The position numbers were made by a program, and so were the translations under genes. The notes beneath the pieces are model-generated. The model saw nothing but the letters and a program-made list of their open reading frames with translations. It was not told the origin of the DNA and made no database searches. Positions 8,449-17,229 of a DNA stretch of 64,000 nucleotides are shown here, in pieces (position 1 is the first letter of the stretch; every line of letters begins with the position of its first letter). Source of the DNA: Ruminococcus flavefaciens ATCC 19208 (lineage in GTDB: Bacteria; Bacillota; Clostridia; Oscillospirales; Ruminococcaceae); contig NZ_KI912492.1 of assembly GCF_000518765.1 (NCBI RefSeq), forward strand, positions 123,819 through 187,818. Direction: 5' to 3'.

Positions 8449-9531
8449 TCAGTCGCCGAAGGAAACTCCGATATCACGGGCTGCGATAACGAGATGATTG
8501 TCCGTATCGACAAATTTGGTCTTTCCTGCGATATCTTCGAGTTTGTTCGATGTTATTTTATTGCCTATCTTTGCAACTGTTCTGCCATAGCGTTCCTTAG
8601 CTATGAGGTATGCAGCGTGAACGCCGAACTGAGTTGAAAGAACTCTGTCGTATGCACTCGGAGCACCGCCTCTGAGCATATGTCCGGGTACGCAGACCCT
8701 TGCTTCGAGTCCTGTATTTGACTGTATCTGTGCGGCAATGCGGCTGGTCGCGGTGAGTATACCTGCTTCTGCACGCTTCTTTGCACGTTCCTTCTTCTTC
8801 ATCTGAGCTTCGTTCACATCAAAAGCTCCCTCAGCTACAGCAACTATGGAGAAGGTCTTGCCTGAAGCACTTCTTGCCATTACAGCATCGCATATCTTGT
8901 CGATATCATAGGGTATCTCGGGGATAATGATAACGTCAGCACCGCCTGCGATACCTGCGTTGAGGGTGAGCCAGCCTGCTTTATTTCCCATTATCTCGCA
9001 GAGAAGTACACGGGAATGGCTTGCAGCCGTTGTGTGGAGTCGGTCAAGAACATCTGTAGCTATATCAACTGCCGTGTGGAAGCCGAATGTAACGTCAGTG
9101 CCGTAGATATCATTGTCGATGGTCTTTGGAAGTCCGATAACGTTAAGTCCTTCATCAGAAAGCAGCTTGGAGGTCTTGTGAGTACCGTTTCCGCCGAGAG
9201 TAAGGAGGCAGTCCAGCTTCTGCTTCTTGTAGGTCTCCTTCATATTTTTTACCTTGTCAACGTTGTCCTCGCCGATGACCTGCATCATCTTGAAGGGCTG
9301 ACGCTTTGTGCCGAATATAGTTCCGCCCTGAGTAAGTATGCCTGAGAATGCGGTAGGTGACATCTCCTTGCAAAGGTTGTTGATAAGTCCGTAATATCCG
9401 TTTGATATGCCGACTATTTCGACATTGTCCTCGCCAAAACGCTCATAGCAAGCCTTTGCTACTCCTCGGATAGTTGCGTTAAGACCGGGACAGTCGCCCC
9501 CGCTTGTCAGAATACCTATTCGTCTTTTCAT
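8449..9531 (-). CDS. pfkA: 6-phosphofructokinase, atypical active-site type
   Basis: The 360-residue enzyme phosphorylates fructose 6-phosphate in glycolysis. The N-terminal nucleotide loop is GILTSGGDCPGLNA and the catalytic segment is PKTIDND (135-141). The phosphate-donor site reads GGNGT (113-117). Gly at the second variable position is the ATP-type state, while Lys136 in PKTIDND is typical of PPi-dependent and group III enzymes. The usual Asp/Glu preceding that Gly is Asn here. Donor (ATP or PPi) is therefore uncertain. A GGAGGT site lies 8 bases upstream of the ATG. Confidence 0.92.
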   Translation of the reverse strand: MKRRIGILTSGGDCPGLNATIRGVAKACYERFGEDNVEIVGISNGYYGLINNLCKEMSPTAFSGILTQGGTIFGTKRQPFKMMQVIGEDNVDKVKNMKETYKKQKLDCLLTLGGNGTHKTSKLLSDEGLNVIGLPKTIDNDIYGTDVTFGFHTAVDIATDVLDRLHTTAASHSRVLLCEIMGNKAGWLTLNAGIAGGADVIIIPEIPYDIDKICDAVMARSASGKTFSIVAVAEGAFDVNEAQMKKKERAKKRAEAGILTATSRIAAQIQSNTGLEARVCVPGHMLRGGAPSAYDRVLSTQFGVHAAYLIAKERYGRTVAKIGNKITSNKLEDIAGKTKFVDTDNHLVIAARDIGVSFGD

Positions 9532-9593
9532 AATTAAAGACCTCCGTTTGCATTAGATTTTTGATACAGCTTTCAATATCCCCTTAAAAGCTG

Positions 9594-11618
9594 TTATTTT
9601 TTCTTGCCGCTGTGGCTGCGCTTTTCTTTGAATTCACGGCATTTCTTTTCGTTTGCTTCAAAGAATTCCTGTATCTTCTCGGGCGGCATAGGTTTGCCGT
9701 AGAGATAGCCCTGTGCGTAGTCACAGCCTGCCATTCTGAGGATAGATTCCTGAACAGTATCCTCGATACCCTCTGCGATAGTTTCAATCTTCTTTGATTT
9801 TGCGATACGGATTACCGCAGAAACTATCTCATATGCGATATTATCGTGTTCGATATCGGTTATGAACGAGCGGTCCAGCTTCAGCAGAGTGATAGGGAGT
9901 ATCTGCAAATAGCTCAGTGAAGAGTAGCCTGTGCCAAAGTCGTCCATAGCAAGCTTTACGCCGAGATCGCGGAGCTTGTTCATCTGGTTTACGGCAAAGT
10001 CTATATCGCTGAGTGCAAGAGTTTCTGTAAGCTCGACTTCCAGCCACTGCGGGTCAAGTCCCGATCTTGCGAGAGCTTCAAACACTTTTTCGCGCAGGTC
10101 GGTCTGGTAGAAGTCTGAGGAAGCAAAGTTTATAGACATAACGATGCTGGGATAGCCCATTTTCTGCCACAGCTTGTTCTGGCGGCAGCCTTCGTTAAGT
10201 ACGAATTCACTTATCTTGCTTATAAGATGAGAGCTTTCTGCGATCGGTACGAAAGCATCGGGAGTAATTATGGTGCCGTCCGGCTTTATCCAGCGTATAA
10301 GTGCTTCCACGCCCATGATCCTGCCTGATGAAAGGTCGATCTTAGGCTGATAGAACAGCTGGAGCTCATTGTTATCGATAGCGAGAGCAAGAGACTTTTC
10401 AAGCTCGGTGTTGCCGATGATGGAATCGTGCATACTCGGTTCATATCCGCAGATACTGCCCTGAGTGCTGTCATCTGATTTGAGAGCGAACTCGGCGTGT
10501 TCCATTACATCGAGGAAGGAGCTGCCGTCCTCGGGCATCTTTGAATAGCCTGCCGAGCAGGTAAGGCTTATGGAAGCAAGCTCGTCAACGGCAAGCTTTG
10601 CAAATTCGTCCTGTATTGATTTTACAGTACGTGTGGGCATTTCGTCATCGCCGTAGTCTCTTAGGAGAAGAGCGAAGTTATCGCCGCTTATTCTTGCTGC
10701 AAGGCCGCCGGGAGTAACGAATTTATAAAGGATATGTGCGAAATTCTTCAGCACGTAATTACCGTTTGAATAGCCGATAGTATCATTGATGATATGAAAT
10801 CTGTCGATATCGAGAACTATCATCCAGAAGGAGTAATTGAGGATCTTACAGGAATCGTATATTTCCTGTCCCATGCTCACAAGTCTGTTGCGGTTTGCGA
10901 TCTCTGTTACCTCGTCGATATACGCAAGCCGCTCTATGAGCATATCCTTTTCGTGCTCCTGAGTTACGTCGATGACAGCTCCGCCGAACAGGGGCAGGGT
11001 ATTGCCTGTTCCGGGGATAGACTTGAAACGGTAGGAGTACCAGCGGTAAGAGCCGTCGGCACTTCTCAGACGTATTTCTATATTCTTTATCTCGGACATA
11101 TCCCTGTTGCGGATAGCTCCGTCGAACTGTATCCTGTCGTTAGGGTGTACCATTGCACGGAACTCGTTTATATTGATCGTACTGTTGCGCAGTCCGAGCA
11201 TGCGTACAAGCTCGGGCGATGCACGGTATATTTTTCTGTCGGTGCTCATTATAAGACCGATCTCGGCAAGCTCCATCGAGGAATTGAAGAAGTCGTTGGC
11301 ACTTGCAAGGTTCACACGCATTTTTTTCAGCTCTGTAAGATTGAAGCCTGTGCTGAGGTGTACCCACTGCTTCTTGAACTTCTTTACAGGGGAGGTGCTC
11401 CATGCGATAGAGACAAGGTTGCCCTGCGGGTTTCTGAAGCTGGATTCATAAGAGTAGCTTCCTGCGATCTTTCCGAGAGCGCTTGCATCGGGAGTATTTA
11501 TTCCGAAGGCTGTCCATACGGCTTCCTTTTTATCGGATTTTTCCGAGCTTATGCCCAGAAGGTCACGGAGCTTTTTATTTATATATACGTATGAAAAGTT
11601 ATCGGACCAGATTATCAT
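9594..11618 (-). CDS. PAS-PAS-GGDEF-EAL protein, likely c-di-GMP phosphodiesterase
   Basis: The 674-residue soluble protein has PAS-like regions over residues 1-230, a GGDEF domain (about 235-395) and an EAL domain (about 410-655). The cyclase signature is degenerate, RISGDNF in place of GGDEF, so cyclase activity is unlikely; it may bind GTP as a regulator. The EAL half keeps EALIRW, the NFAS and ELTE segments, DDFGTGYSS, KLDRSFI and IAEGIE, so phosphodiesterase activity is plausible. Its ATG overlaps the stop of the small membrane-protein gene upstream (ATGA, 11615-11618), showing translational coupling. It turns over c-di-GMP in response to an unknown PAS signal. Confidence 0.92.
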   Translation of the reverse strand: MIIWSDNFSYVYINKKLRDLLGISSEKSDKKEAVWTAFGINTPDASALGKIAGSYSYESSFRNPQGNLVSIAWSTSPVKKFKKQWVHLSTGFNLTELKKMRVNLASANDFFNSSMELAEIGLIMSTDRKIYRASPELVRMLGLRNSTININEFRAMVHPNDRIQFDGAIRNRDMSEIKNIEIRLRSADGSYRWYSYRFKSIPGTGNTLPLFGGAVIDVTQEHEKDMLIERLAYIDEVTEIANRNRLVSMGQEIYDSCKILNYSFWMIVLDIDRFHIINDTIGYSNGNYVLKNFAHILYKFVTPGGLAARISGDNFALLLRDYGDDEMPTRTVKSIQDEFAKLAVDELASISLTCSAGYSKMPEDGSSFLDVMEHAEFALKSDDSTQGSICGYEPSMHDSIIGNTELEKSLALAIDNNELQLFYQPKIDLSSGRIMGVEALIRWIKPDGTIITPDAFVPIAESSHLISKISEFVLNEGCRQNKLWQKMGYPSIVMSINFASSDFYQTDLREKVFEALARSGLDPQWLEVELTETLALSDIDFAVNQMNKLRDLGVKLAMDDFGTGYSSLSYLQILPITLLKLDRSFITDIEHDNIAYEIVSAVIRIAKSKKIETIAEGIEDTVQESILRMAGCDYAQGYLYGKPMPPEKIQEFFEANEKKCREFKEKRSHSGKKK

Positions 11619-11854
11619 TTCGGTATGAGGTTTTCGATGACCTTGGTTATCTCCTTCTGATCTATGGAGGTCTTTTTGTTTTTGTAGATCCAGCCTGATA
11701 TTGCGAGAATAAGCGTAGCGCAGACCATTGTGCAGACGTATATTATGAGCGTATCCTTCGCATATTCAGGGTTAAAAATGCAGTATCCTATAACAAGAGC
11801 ACTTGCTGCGACTATTATGACTGATGCTGCGAGCGGGTTAAAAGTTCTTCTCAT
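11615..11854 (-). CDS. Small two-TM membrane protein coupled to the GGDEF-EAL gene
   Basis: The 79-residue protein has two hydrophobic helices (about 9-27 and 36-57) and a charged C-terminal tail ending in ENLIPK. No family is recognised. Its stop overlaps the start of the GGDEF-EAL gene by four bases. The partner protein starts almost directly in PAS sequence, so this protein may anchor or sense for it; alternatively the pair could be a membrane-bound protein split by a frameshift. No close ribosome site precedes the downstream ATG apart from those inside this gene, which favours coupling. Confidence 0.7.
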   Translation of the reverse strand: MRRTFNPLAASVIIVAASALVIGYCIFNPEYAKDTLIIYVCTMVCATLILAISGWIYKNKKTSIDQKEITKVIENLIPK

Positions 11855-12006
11855 AGATACCGCCTCCCTTCATATACAAATATCCAACTACATTATAGCA
11901 AAAATTACTGAAAAAGTCAATCAAAAATTTAACCATGTCTACCATTTTTGATAAAATTGACGGAAATATACAAGAAAATTTCACTGAATATACACTTTTA
12001 TCTGAT

Positions 12007-12020
12007 ATAATGCTATAATA
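12007..12020 (+). promoter_or_regulatory. Promoter of the two-component operon
   Basis: Two overlapping TATAAT boxes stand at 12007-12012 and 12015-12020, the second with an extended TGC. No good -35 is seen at the right spacing. They lie about 70 bases before the response-regulator start. The rest of 11855-12088 is AT-rich and holds nothing else recognisable. Confidence 0.5.
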
Positions 12021-12088
12021 TAAACGAAGAATAGCTTAGGCTGTGATTCATTAATAATGATAAAAACCTGTATAATCGGAGGTAAAAA

Positions 12089-12766
12089 ATGGCTCATATC
12101 CTGATCGTTGACGATGAAATGAATATCAGAAAAGTAGTACGCGAATATGCTGAATTTGAAGGCTATGAGGTTACGGAAGCCGAAAACGGCATGGAGGCTG
12201 TAAATCTCTGCCATGATAATGATTATGACCTTATTATAATGGATGTTATGATGCCTCGCCTTGACGGATATTCTGCCTGCAAGGAGATACACAAGACAAA
12301 GAATGTACCTGTTATAATGCTTTCTGCAAGAGGTGAGGAATATGACAAGCTCTTCGGCTTTGAGATAGGTGTTGATGATTATGTTGTCAAGCCTTTTTCT
12401 CCAAAGGAGCTTATGGCGAGAGTAAAGGTAGTACTGAAGCGCAATACAAGACAGGAGGAATCAGTAACTGTTGACAAGTATGCGTTTGAAGGCCTTGAAG
12501 TCGATATTGCAGGCCGTGAGGTCTACGTAAACGGTGAAAAGGCTTCTATGACTCCGAAAGAGTACGACCTTCTTTTCTATCTTGTTAAAAATAAGAATAT
12601 TGCCCTTTCGAGAGACAAGCTTCTTGAAGAAGTATGGGGCTATGACTTCTTTGGTGATGACAGAACTGTTGATACACATATAAAAATGCTCAGAAACAGT
12701 CTTGGCGAGTATCGAAAATTCATTGTCACACTGAGAGGAATGGGATACAAGTTTGAAGCGGATTAA
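12089..12766 (+). CDS. OmpR/PhoB-family response regulator
   Basis: The 225-residue protein has a receiver domain (1-120) with the acidic pocket in IVDDE, phospho-acceptor Asp in IIMDVMMPRLDGY, and KPF switch Lys. A winged-helix DNA-binding domain (about 130-225) follows with SMTPKEYDLL and DDRTVDTHIKMLR. GGAGG precedes the ATG. The sensor kinase gene overlaps its 3' end by 14 bp. The regulon is unknown; close relatives control cell-envelope or nutrient responses. Confidence 0.95.
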   Translation: MAHILIVDDEMNIRKVVREYAEFEGYEVTEAENGMEAVNLCHDNDYDLIIMDVMMPRLDGYSACKEIHKTKNVPVIMLSARGEEYDKLFGFEIGVDDYVVKPFSPKELMARVKVVLKRNTRQEESVTVDKYAFEGLEVDIAGREVYVNGEKASMTPKEYDLLFYLVKNKNIALSRDKLLEEVWGYDFFGDDRTVDTHIKMLRNSLGEYRKFIVTLRGMGYKFEAD

Positions 12767-14186
12767 GTTTTTTAAAAACGCAGGCTCGCGCATACCTCTT
12801 AAATTCAAGGTATGGCTGTATTTTGTACTGTTTACTATAGTAGTATTCACACTGCTGTGGCTGTTCCAGATCTTATTCTTAGAGCATTTCTATGAGAGAA
12901 TGAGGATAAGCACGGCTTCAAAATGCATGGAGTCTATTGCTGATTCTTATAACAGCGGCGATGAAGAGGAGTTTTACAGAAAAATAAACACTATGTCGGT
13001 GGATAATGATTTTTGTGTAGAAGTTCTTGACAGATACGGCAACCCCGATAAAAAAAGTCATGTTATCGGCGACTGTATCCTGCATGACAAATTCTCAAAA
13101 CTGCGCATCTATAAAGATGCCATAGATGAGTCCGAGAACGGTATCATAAAGCTCAGAATGAAAAATCCGAGAAGCGGATATGATATGCTACTTTACGGCT
13201 GTACTGTCGGAAAAAACGAATGTGACGGCTATCTGCTCATAAACGCTGTACTTGCGCCTGTAGGAGCTGCTGTAAGTATTATAAAAAGACAGATTATGCT
13301 GATAACAGTGATACTGATAATCTTTGCGTTTGTTATATCGCTGTACCTTTCAAAGAGGATCGCCGCTCCTATAGACAGGATAACAAGCTCTGCCGAAAAC
13401 CTTGCAAAGGGTGATTTCAATACAAAGTTTGACGGAAGAGGCTATCTTGAAGCAAAAAAGCTTGCGGACACCCTTACCTATGCAGAAAAGGAGCTTTCAA
13501 AGGTCGATACAATGCAGCGAGACCTTATCGCAAACGTTTCACACGATCTTAGGACTCCGCTTACCATGCTGAAAGCCTATGCGGAGATGATACGTGATCT
13601 TTCGGGAGATAATCCTGTAAAGCGAAATGAACATCTTGAAATAATCATAAGCGAGACCGACCGCCTTGCTCTTCTTGTAAACGATATGCTTGACCTTTCA
13701 AAGCTTGAAAGCGGCAAGCAGAAGCTTACACCGTCCGAATTCGGCATAAGGGGCAAGCTTAATGAGATCATTGACCGATTCAAGGGACTTTCCGATAAAA
13801 ACGGCTATCAGATACACTTTACTCCCGATGAGGAGAGAACGGTCTGCTGCGATTCTGTAAAAATAGAGCAGGTAATTTATAACCTTATAAATAATGCCAT
13901 AAATTATACGGGCAAGGATAAACAGGTCTTTGTAAGACAGATAAACCAGCCTGACGGTGTTCTTGTTGAAGTCGAGGATACAGGCGACGGTATAGAAGAG
14001 GATAAGATAAAGCTTATTTTTGATAAGTATTACCGCTCTGAGAACCACAAGCGTGAAGTCGTGGGAACAGGATTGGGACTTTCTATCGTAAAGGCTGTGC
14101 TGAAAATGCACAACTATGACTACGGTGTGCGCAGTACACTTGGCAAGGGGTCTACATTCTGGTTCAAGATAAGTGATGTGAAATAA
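12753..14186 (+). CDS. Sensor histidine kinase
   Basis: The 477-residue protein has two TM helices (about 20-42 and 175-197) enclosing a 130-residue extracytoplasmic sensor region, then HAMP, the dimerisation domain with NVSHDLRTPL (phospho-accepting His), and an HATPase domain with NLINNAINYT, DTGDGIEEDK and GTGLGLSIVK. The start is a TTG at 12753 inside the regulator gene; downstream Met codons would remove the first TM helix. It phosphorylates the adjacent regulator. The sensor region is not recognised, so the signal is unknown. Confidence 0.93.
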   Translation: MKRIKFFKNAGSRIPLKFKVWLYFVLFTIVVFTLLWLFQILFLEHFYERMRISTASKCMESIADSYNSGDEEEFYRKINTMSVDNDFCVEVLDRYGNPDKKSHVIGDCILHDKFSKLRIYKDAIDESENGIIKLRMKNPRSGYDMLLYGCTVGKNECDGYLLINAVLAPVGAAVSIIKRQIMLITVILIIFAFVISLYLSKRIAAPIDRITSSAENLAKGDFNTKFDGRGYLEAKKLADTLTYAEKELSKVDTMQRDLIANVSHDLRTPLTMLKAYAEMIRDLSGDNPVKRNEHLEIIISETDRLALLVNDMLDLSKLESGKQKLTPSEFGIRGKLNEIIDRFKGLSDKNGYQIHFTPDEERTVCCDSVKIEQVIYNLINNAINYTGKDKQVFVRQINQPDGVLVEVEDTGDGIEEDKIKLIFDKYYRSENHKREVVGTGLGLSIVKAVLKMHNYDYGVRSTLGKGSTFWFKISDVK

Positions 14187-14475
14187 AGGTCAGATCAGTA
14201 TGGTGCAGCGAAATGGCAGGGAAGTACCTGACGGGATGAACTCAGTATCCGTTCTTACAGATATTTTTTCGTTCTTTTGAACCTGAAAAGAGTTATTTCA
14301 GAACAAAAAATGCCGTTTACAGGCGATAATTCGTTGGGCGTTTTTTACGGCGAGTATATCGTGTGGAGACAATATAACACCATATTGTTGACAATGCATA
14401 TAAAAATAGTAAAAGTGTTTAAAATTTTGTGTGCCGCTCATTTGAATTTTTCACAGAAAATACATAATCCTATGC

Positions 14476-14481
14476 TATAAT
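14476..14481 (+). promoter_or_regulatory. Extended -10 promoter of the putative small RNA
   Basis: TGC-TATAAT (TATAAT 14476-14481) is an extended -10 box; the -35 is weak (CACAGA at 14453-14458). Start would fall near 14488, just before the first hairpin of the RNA. The stretch 14187-14440 upstream shows no gene. Confidence 0.55.
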
Positions 14482-14487
14482 GTATTT

Positions 14488-14617
14488 GCTGAGGGAGAGA
14501 TCCCGAAGCTGATTTTCATGGTAGTTTAATGTTTACCCCAACATTAAATTATTAAATCCCCAATAATCCCTATATCATGGCAGATGAGCTTCCTTAATAC
14601 GGAAGCTCGTTTGTTTT
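14488..14617 (+). ncRNA. Putative small RNA with C-rich hairpin loops
   Basis: About 130 bases lie between an extended -10 box and a strong terminator, with no open frame. Three hairpins precede the terminator: GGGA-GAGA-TCCC (14493-14504); TTTAATGTT/AACATTAAA with loop TACCCC (14525-14548); and ATTATT/AATAAT with loop AAATCCCC (14548-14567). Exposed CCCC loops are a feature of Firmicutes sRNAs that pair with G-rich ribosome sites, such as RsaE/RoxS. GAAGCT (14505-14510) could pair with AGCTTC (14587-14592) of the terminator arm, so a leader or attenuator role is also possible. No Rfam family is recognised. Confidence 0.5.
14586..14617 (+). terminator. Terminator of the putative small RNA
   Basis: GAGCTTCC (14586-14593) and GGAAGCTC (14601-14608) form a perfect 8-bp stem with a 7-base loop, then GTTTGTTTT. 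It stops transcription before the metK promoter 36 bases further on. Confidence 0.82.
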
Positions 14618-14652
14618 ATATAAGTTTTTTTGTTGTATAAGCGCAACACCTA

Positions 14653-14681
14653 TTGACAAATGTCGAATCGTAGTGTATAAT
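14653..14681 (+). promoter_or_regulatory. metK promoter
   Basis: TTGACA (14653-14658) and TATAAT (14676-14681) are consensus sigma-A boxes separated by 17 bp. The predicted start at about 14688 lies just before P1 of the SAM riboswitch. Confidence 0.88.
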
Positions 14682-14691
14682 AATTCAGTAA

Positions 14692-14793
14692 CCTTATCAA
14701 GAGCGACGGAGGTAACAGGACCTGTGAAGTCGCAGCAACCCGAACGTAATGAGTCGAAGGTGCTAATTCCTGCGGTTTATCCGGAAGATGAGG
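14692..14793 (+). promoter_or_regulatory. SAM-I (S-box) riboswitch
   Basis: The P1 stem is CCTTATC (14692-14698) with GATGAGG (14787-14793). Conserved S-box blocks follow in order: ATCAAGAG, GGAGG, CAGCAACC, AAGGTGCTAATTCC. The aptamer precedes a terminator and metK, the classic feedback arrangement: SAM binding stabilises P1 and lets the terminator form, shutting off SAM synthetase. Some positions near GGACCTGTGAAG differ from the usual GGCCC-TGAAACC block, so the aptamer is slightly divergent. Confidence 0.9.
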
Positions 14794-14810
14794 GCATAGT
14801 GTATCTATGG

Positions 14811-14839
14811 CTTCTCTTTTCGGAAAGAGAAGTTTTTTT
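14811..14839 (+). terminator. Riboswitch-controlled terminator before metK
   Basis: CTTCTCTTT (14811-14819) and AAAGAGAAG (14824-14832) form a perfect 9-bp stem with a TCGG tetraloop and a T7 tail. It lies between the S-box aptamer and the metK ribosome site, as expected for SAM-dependent premature termination. Confidence 0.92.
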
Positions 14840-14860
14840 ATTTTTCAGGAGGTAAAATTA

Positions 14861-16045
14861 ATGAGCAAATGTTTTTTCACTTCAGAATCGGTTACAGAAG
14901 GACATCCCGATAAGATCTGTGATCAGATCTCAGACGCAGTACTTGACGCTATCCTTGAGAAGGACAAGACAGGACGAGTTGCCTGCGAGACCTGTGTTAC
15001 AACAGGTATGATCCTTTGTATGGGCGAGATCACTACTTCTGCTGACATCGACATTCCTAAGATCGCTCGTCAGGTAGTATGCGATATCGGCTATGACAGA
15101 GCAAAATACGGCTTTGACGGACACACCTGTGCTGTTCTTACATCTATTGATGAGCAGTCACCTGATATAGCTATGGGTGTTAATGAGGCTTTTGAATACA
15201 GAGAAGAAAACAATGAGTCTGACGGACTTTCAAACGGTGCAGGAGATCAGGGTATCATGTTCGGTTACGCTTGTAACGAGACTCCGGAACTTATGCCGCT
15301 CCCGATCTCTCTGGCGCACAAGCTTTCACTGAAGCTTACAGAGGTACGTAAGAACGGTACTCTCCGTTATCTCCGTCCTGACGGTAAGTCACAGGTAACT
15401 GTTGAGTATGATAACGGCAAGCCTGTAAGAGTTGACGCAGTTGTTGTATCATCTCAGCATTCTGCTGACGTATCACTCAAGCAGCTCCGCAAGGATATCG
15501 AGGAGTATGTCATCAAAGCAGTTATCCCTGCTGAGCTTATGGACAAGGATACAAAGCTCTTCATCAATCCTACAGGACGTTTCGTTGTAGGCGGTCCTCA
15601 GGGTGACAGCGGTCTTACAGGACGTAAGATCATCGTTGATACATACGGCGGATATTCTCGTCACGGCGGCGGAGCTTTCAGCGGTAAGGATCCGACAAAG
15701 GTTGACAGAAGTGCTGCTTACGCTTCAAGATATATCGCTAAGAACATTGTTGCAGCAGGTCTTGCTGACAAGTGTGAGGTACAGCTTTCATACGCTATCG
15801 GTGTTGCTAAGCCTATTTCTATCCTTGTTGATACATTCGGTACAGGCAAGGTAGATGAGGATAAGCTCTCAGAGGCTGTTTCAAAGGTATTTGATCTCCG
15901 TCCTACAGCTATCATCAAGATGCTCGACCTCAGAAAGCCACAGTACAGACAGCTTGCTGCTTACGGTCATATGGGTCGTGAGGATCTGGGTGTAGCTTGG
16001 GAAAAGACTGACAGAGTTGACGCGCTTAAGGCTGCACTTTCATAA
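14861..16045 (+). CDS. metK: S-adenosylmethionine synthetase
   Basis: The 394-residue cytosolic enzyme makes SAM from methionine and ATP. Signatures include [21 protein letters not shown], read here as the N-terminal ATP/metal site (partly quoted), [12 protein letters not shown], and [16 protein letters not shown], the phosphate-binding loop. Length is standard. The start is the ATG behind CAGGAGG; an upstream in-frame extension runs through the terminator and is rejected. It is controlled by the S-box riboswitch above. A hypothetical gene follows after 11 bp and is likely cotranscribed. Confidence 0.97.
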   Translation: MSKCFFTSESVTEGHPDKICDQISDAVLDAILEKDKTGRVACETCVTTGMILCMGEITTSADIDIPKIARQVVCDIGYDRAKYGFDGHTCAVLTSIDEQSPDIAMGVNEAFEYREENNESDGLSNGAGDQGIMFGYACNETPELMPLPISLAHKLSLKLTEVRKNGTLRYLRPDGKSQVTVEYDNGKPVRVDAVVVSSQHSADVSLKQLRKDIEEYVIKAVIPAELMDKDTKLFINPTGRFVVGGPQGDSGLTGRKIIVDTYGGYSRHGGGAFSGKDPTKVDRSAAYASRYIAKNIVAAGLADKCEVQLSYAIGVAKPISILVDTFGTGKVDEDKLSEAVSKVFDLRPTAIIKMLDLRKPQYRQLAAYGHMGREDLGVAWEKTDRVDALKAALS

Positions 16046-16056
16046 GGAGCAATACT

Positions 16057-16488
16057 ATGGCAGAGCTTGAAAATTACGCTGAGCTTAAATTTACAAATGC
16101 AGTTCTGATTGATATTTTCAGCAGATATGCCAGCAATTCCGAAATGGCTGAGTTTGTGGCATCTGACGGTTCTATTGATATGAAGTTCAAAATGATAAAC
16201 GGAGTCATGGAAACGCCGAAATGCTGTGAGCAAGTGCTGAGTCTGATGTATGCATTGTTTGAATGCAATCCCGAATCTGCTATCGGACGGATATACAGCG
16301 CTCACAAGGTAGATATACTGCGTGAGACTGTTTACAGGCTCGCAATGGTGCTTGACGGTTTCAGTGATGTAAAACTCACCATACATTCAACGGCTGCGGA
16401 TAAGAATGATCCCGAAAAGAAGGTTTCGACTCATACAGAGTTTACACTTAAACAGTCGAAAACTTCTGAAACTAAGGTAATTGAATAA
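16057..16488 (+). CDS. Hypothetical protein downstream of metK
   Basis: The 143-residue soluble protein starts MAELENYAELKFTNA and is of mixed helical character with no TM segment or signal. No family is recognised. AAGGAG stands before the ATG and only 11 bp separate it from metK, so it should be under the same SAM control unless it has its own promoter. It ends just before a bidirectional terminator shared with the convergent RadC-like gene. Confidence 0.75.
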   Translation: MAELENYAELKFTNAVLIDIFSRYASNSEMAEFVASDGSIDMKFKMINGVMETPKCCEQVLSLMYALFECNPESAIGRIYSAHKVDILRETVYRLAMVLDGFSDVKLTIHSTAADKNDPEKKVSTHTEFTLKQSKTSETKVIE

Positions 16489-16490
16489 AG

Positions 16491-16516
16491 AAAAGCTCCC
16501 TTGAAGGGAGCTTTTT
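16491..16516. terminator. Bidirectional terminator between metK operon and radC-like operon
   Basis: AAAAGCTCCCTT and AAGGGAGCTTTTT form a near-perfect stem, with A-run on the left and T-run on the right, lying between convergent stops at 16488 and 16515. Confidence 0.85.
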
Positions 16517-17228
16517 ATTTGCAGGTATATCCTTTCAGCGGCGATGCTGAAAAATCTGGCAGAAGGCTGTTTTCTCTGAATGAAAAAGCACTGTCCGAGC
16601 CTATGATTATATGGTCAGCCAGAACTGAACCCAACCGCATTAGTGCGTTTGAAACATTTTTCGTGAACAGTATATCGCTGTCTGAGGGCACAGATACGCC
16701 CTGAGGGTGATTATGAGCCATAAAGAATACAGTACAGCTGCTTTTTACTGCAAAATCGGCAATATCACGGTAAGAAGCGTAGGTCTGTGACGGTGAGCCG
16801 AATGCCAGTACTTTTGTATTTACAACACGAAATCTCTTGTTTACCGCAGTAATTATGAGCTGTTCGCCTACAGTTCCGATAAAATGGCTGGTGAAAAAGC
16901 TTTTTGCGGAGTCAGTGCTGTTAAGAGTAGTTATTTTGAAATGTTCAAGGTAAAGAGTACGGCTGAGACAAGGGATAAGCTTTATAAGCACAGCCGCTTG
17001 TTCGCTTACATTTTTCTCTTTCATTAGCAGCTGAACATCTGTATTTGCAAGAGAATTTATGCTGCCGTATTCACTGAGAAGTTCCTTTGCAAGCTGTGCG
17101 GTATCACCTGTACAGGAGTACGAAAGCAGTAATTCCAGCTTTTCTTCTTCGGTGAGAGCATCAAAGCCATTATTACTGTATTTTTTCTTCAGAAGCTCCC
17201 TGCGGAGCTTTTTATCTTTATCAGCCAT
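16515..17228 (-). CDS. RadC-like JAB/MPN protein with intact metal motif
   Basis: The 237-residue protein has an N-terminal helix-hairpin-helix-like region (about 15-100) and a C-terminal RadC/JAB domain. The metal motif is complete: FMAHNHPQGVSVPSDSD gives HxH, P, S and D. RadC-family function is unsettled; JAMM proteins are zinc hydrolases, and RadC relatives occur on mobile elements. The gene follows a paralogue by one base and an XRE gene further up. Compared with housekeeping RadC the family resemblance in the N-terminal half is weak. Confidence 0.85.
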   Translation of the reverse strand: MADKDKKLRRELLKKKYSNNGFDALTEEEKLELLLSYSCTGDTAQLAKELLSEYGSINSLANTDVQLLMKEKNVSEQAAVLIKLIPCLSRTLYLEHFKITTLNSTDSAKSFFTSHFIGTVGEQLIITAVNKRFRVVNTKVLAFGSPSQTYASYRDIADFAVKSSCTVFFMAHNHPQGVSVPSDSDILFTKNVSNALMRLGSVLADHIIIGSDSAFSFRENSLLPDFSASPLKGYTCK

Positions 17229-17229
17229 A

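Noticed and set aside
9549..9598. Hairpin between the GGDEF-EAL gene and pfkA as a terminator
   Set aside because: ACAGCTTT/AAAAGCTGT pairs, but on the relevant minus strand no T-run follows; support is too weak.
14807..14860. N-terminal extension of metK
   Set aside because: It runs through the riboswitch terminator, and the ATG at 14861 has a perfect ribosome site and the family start.
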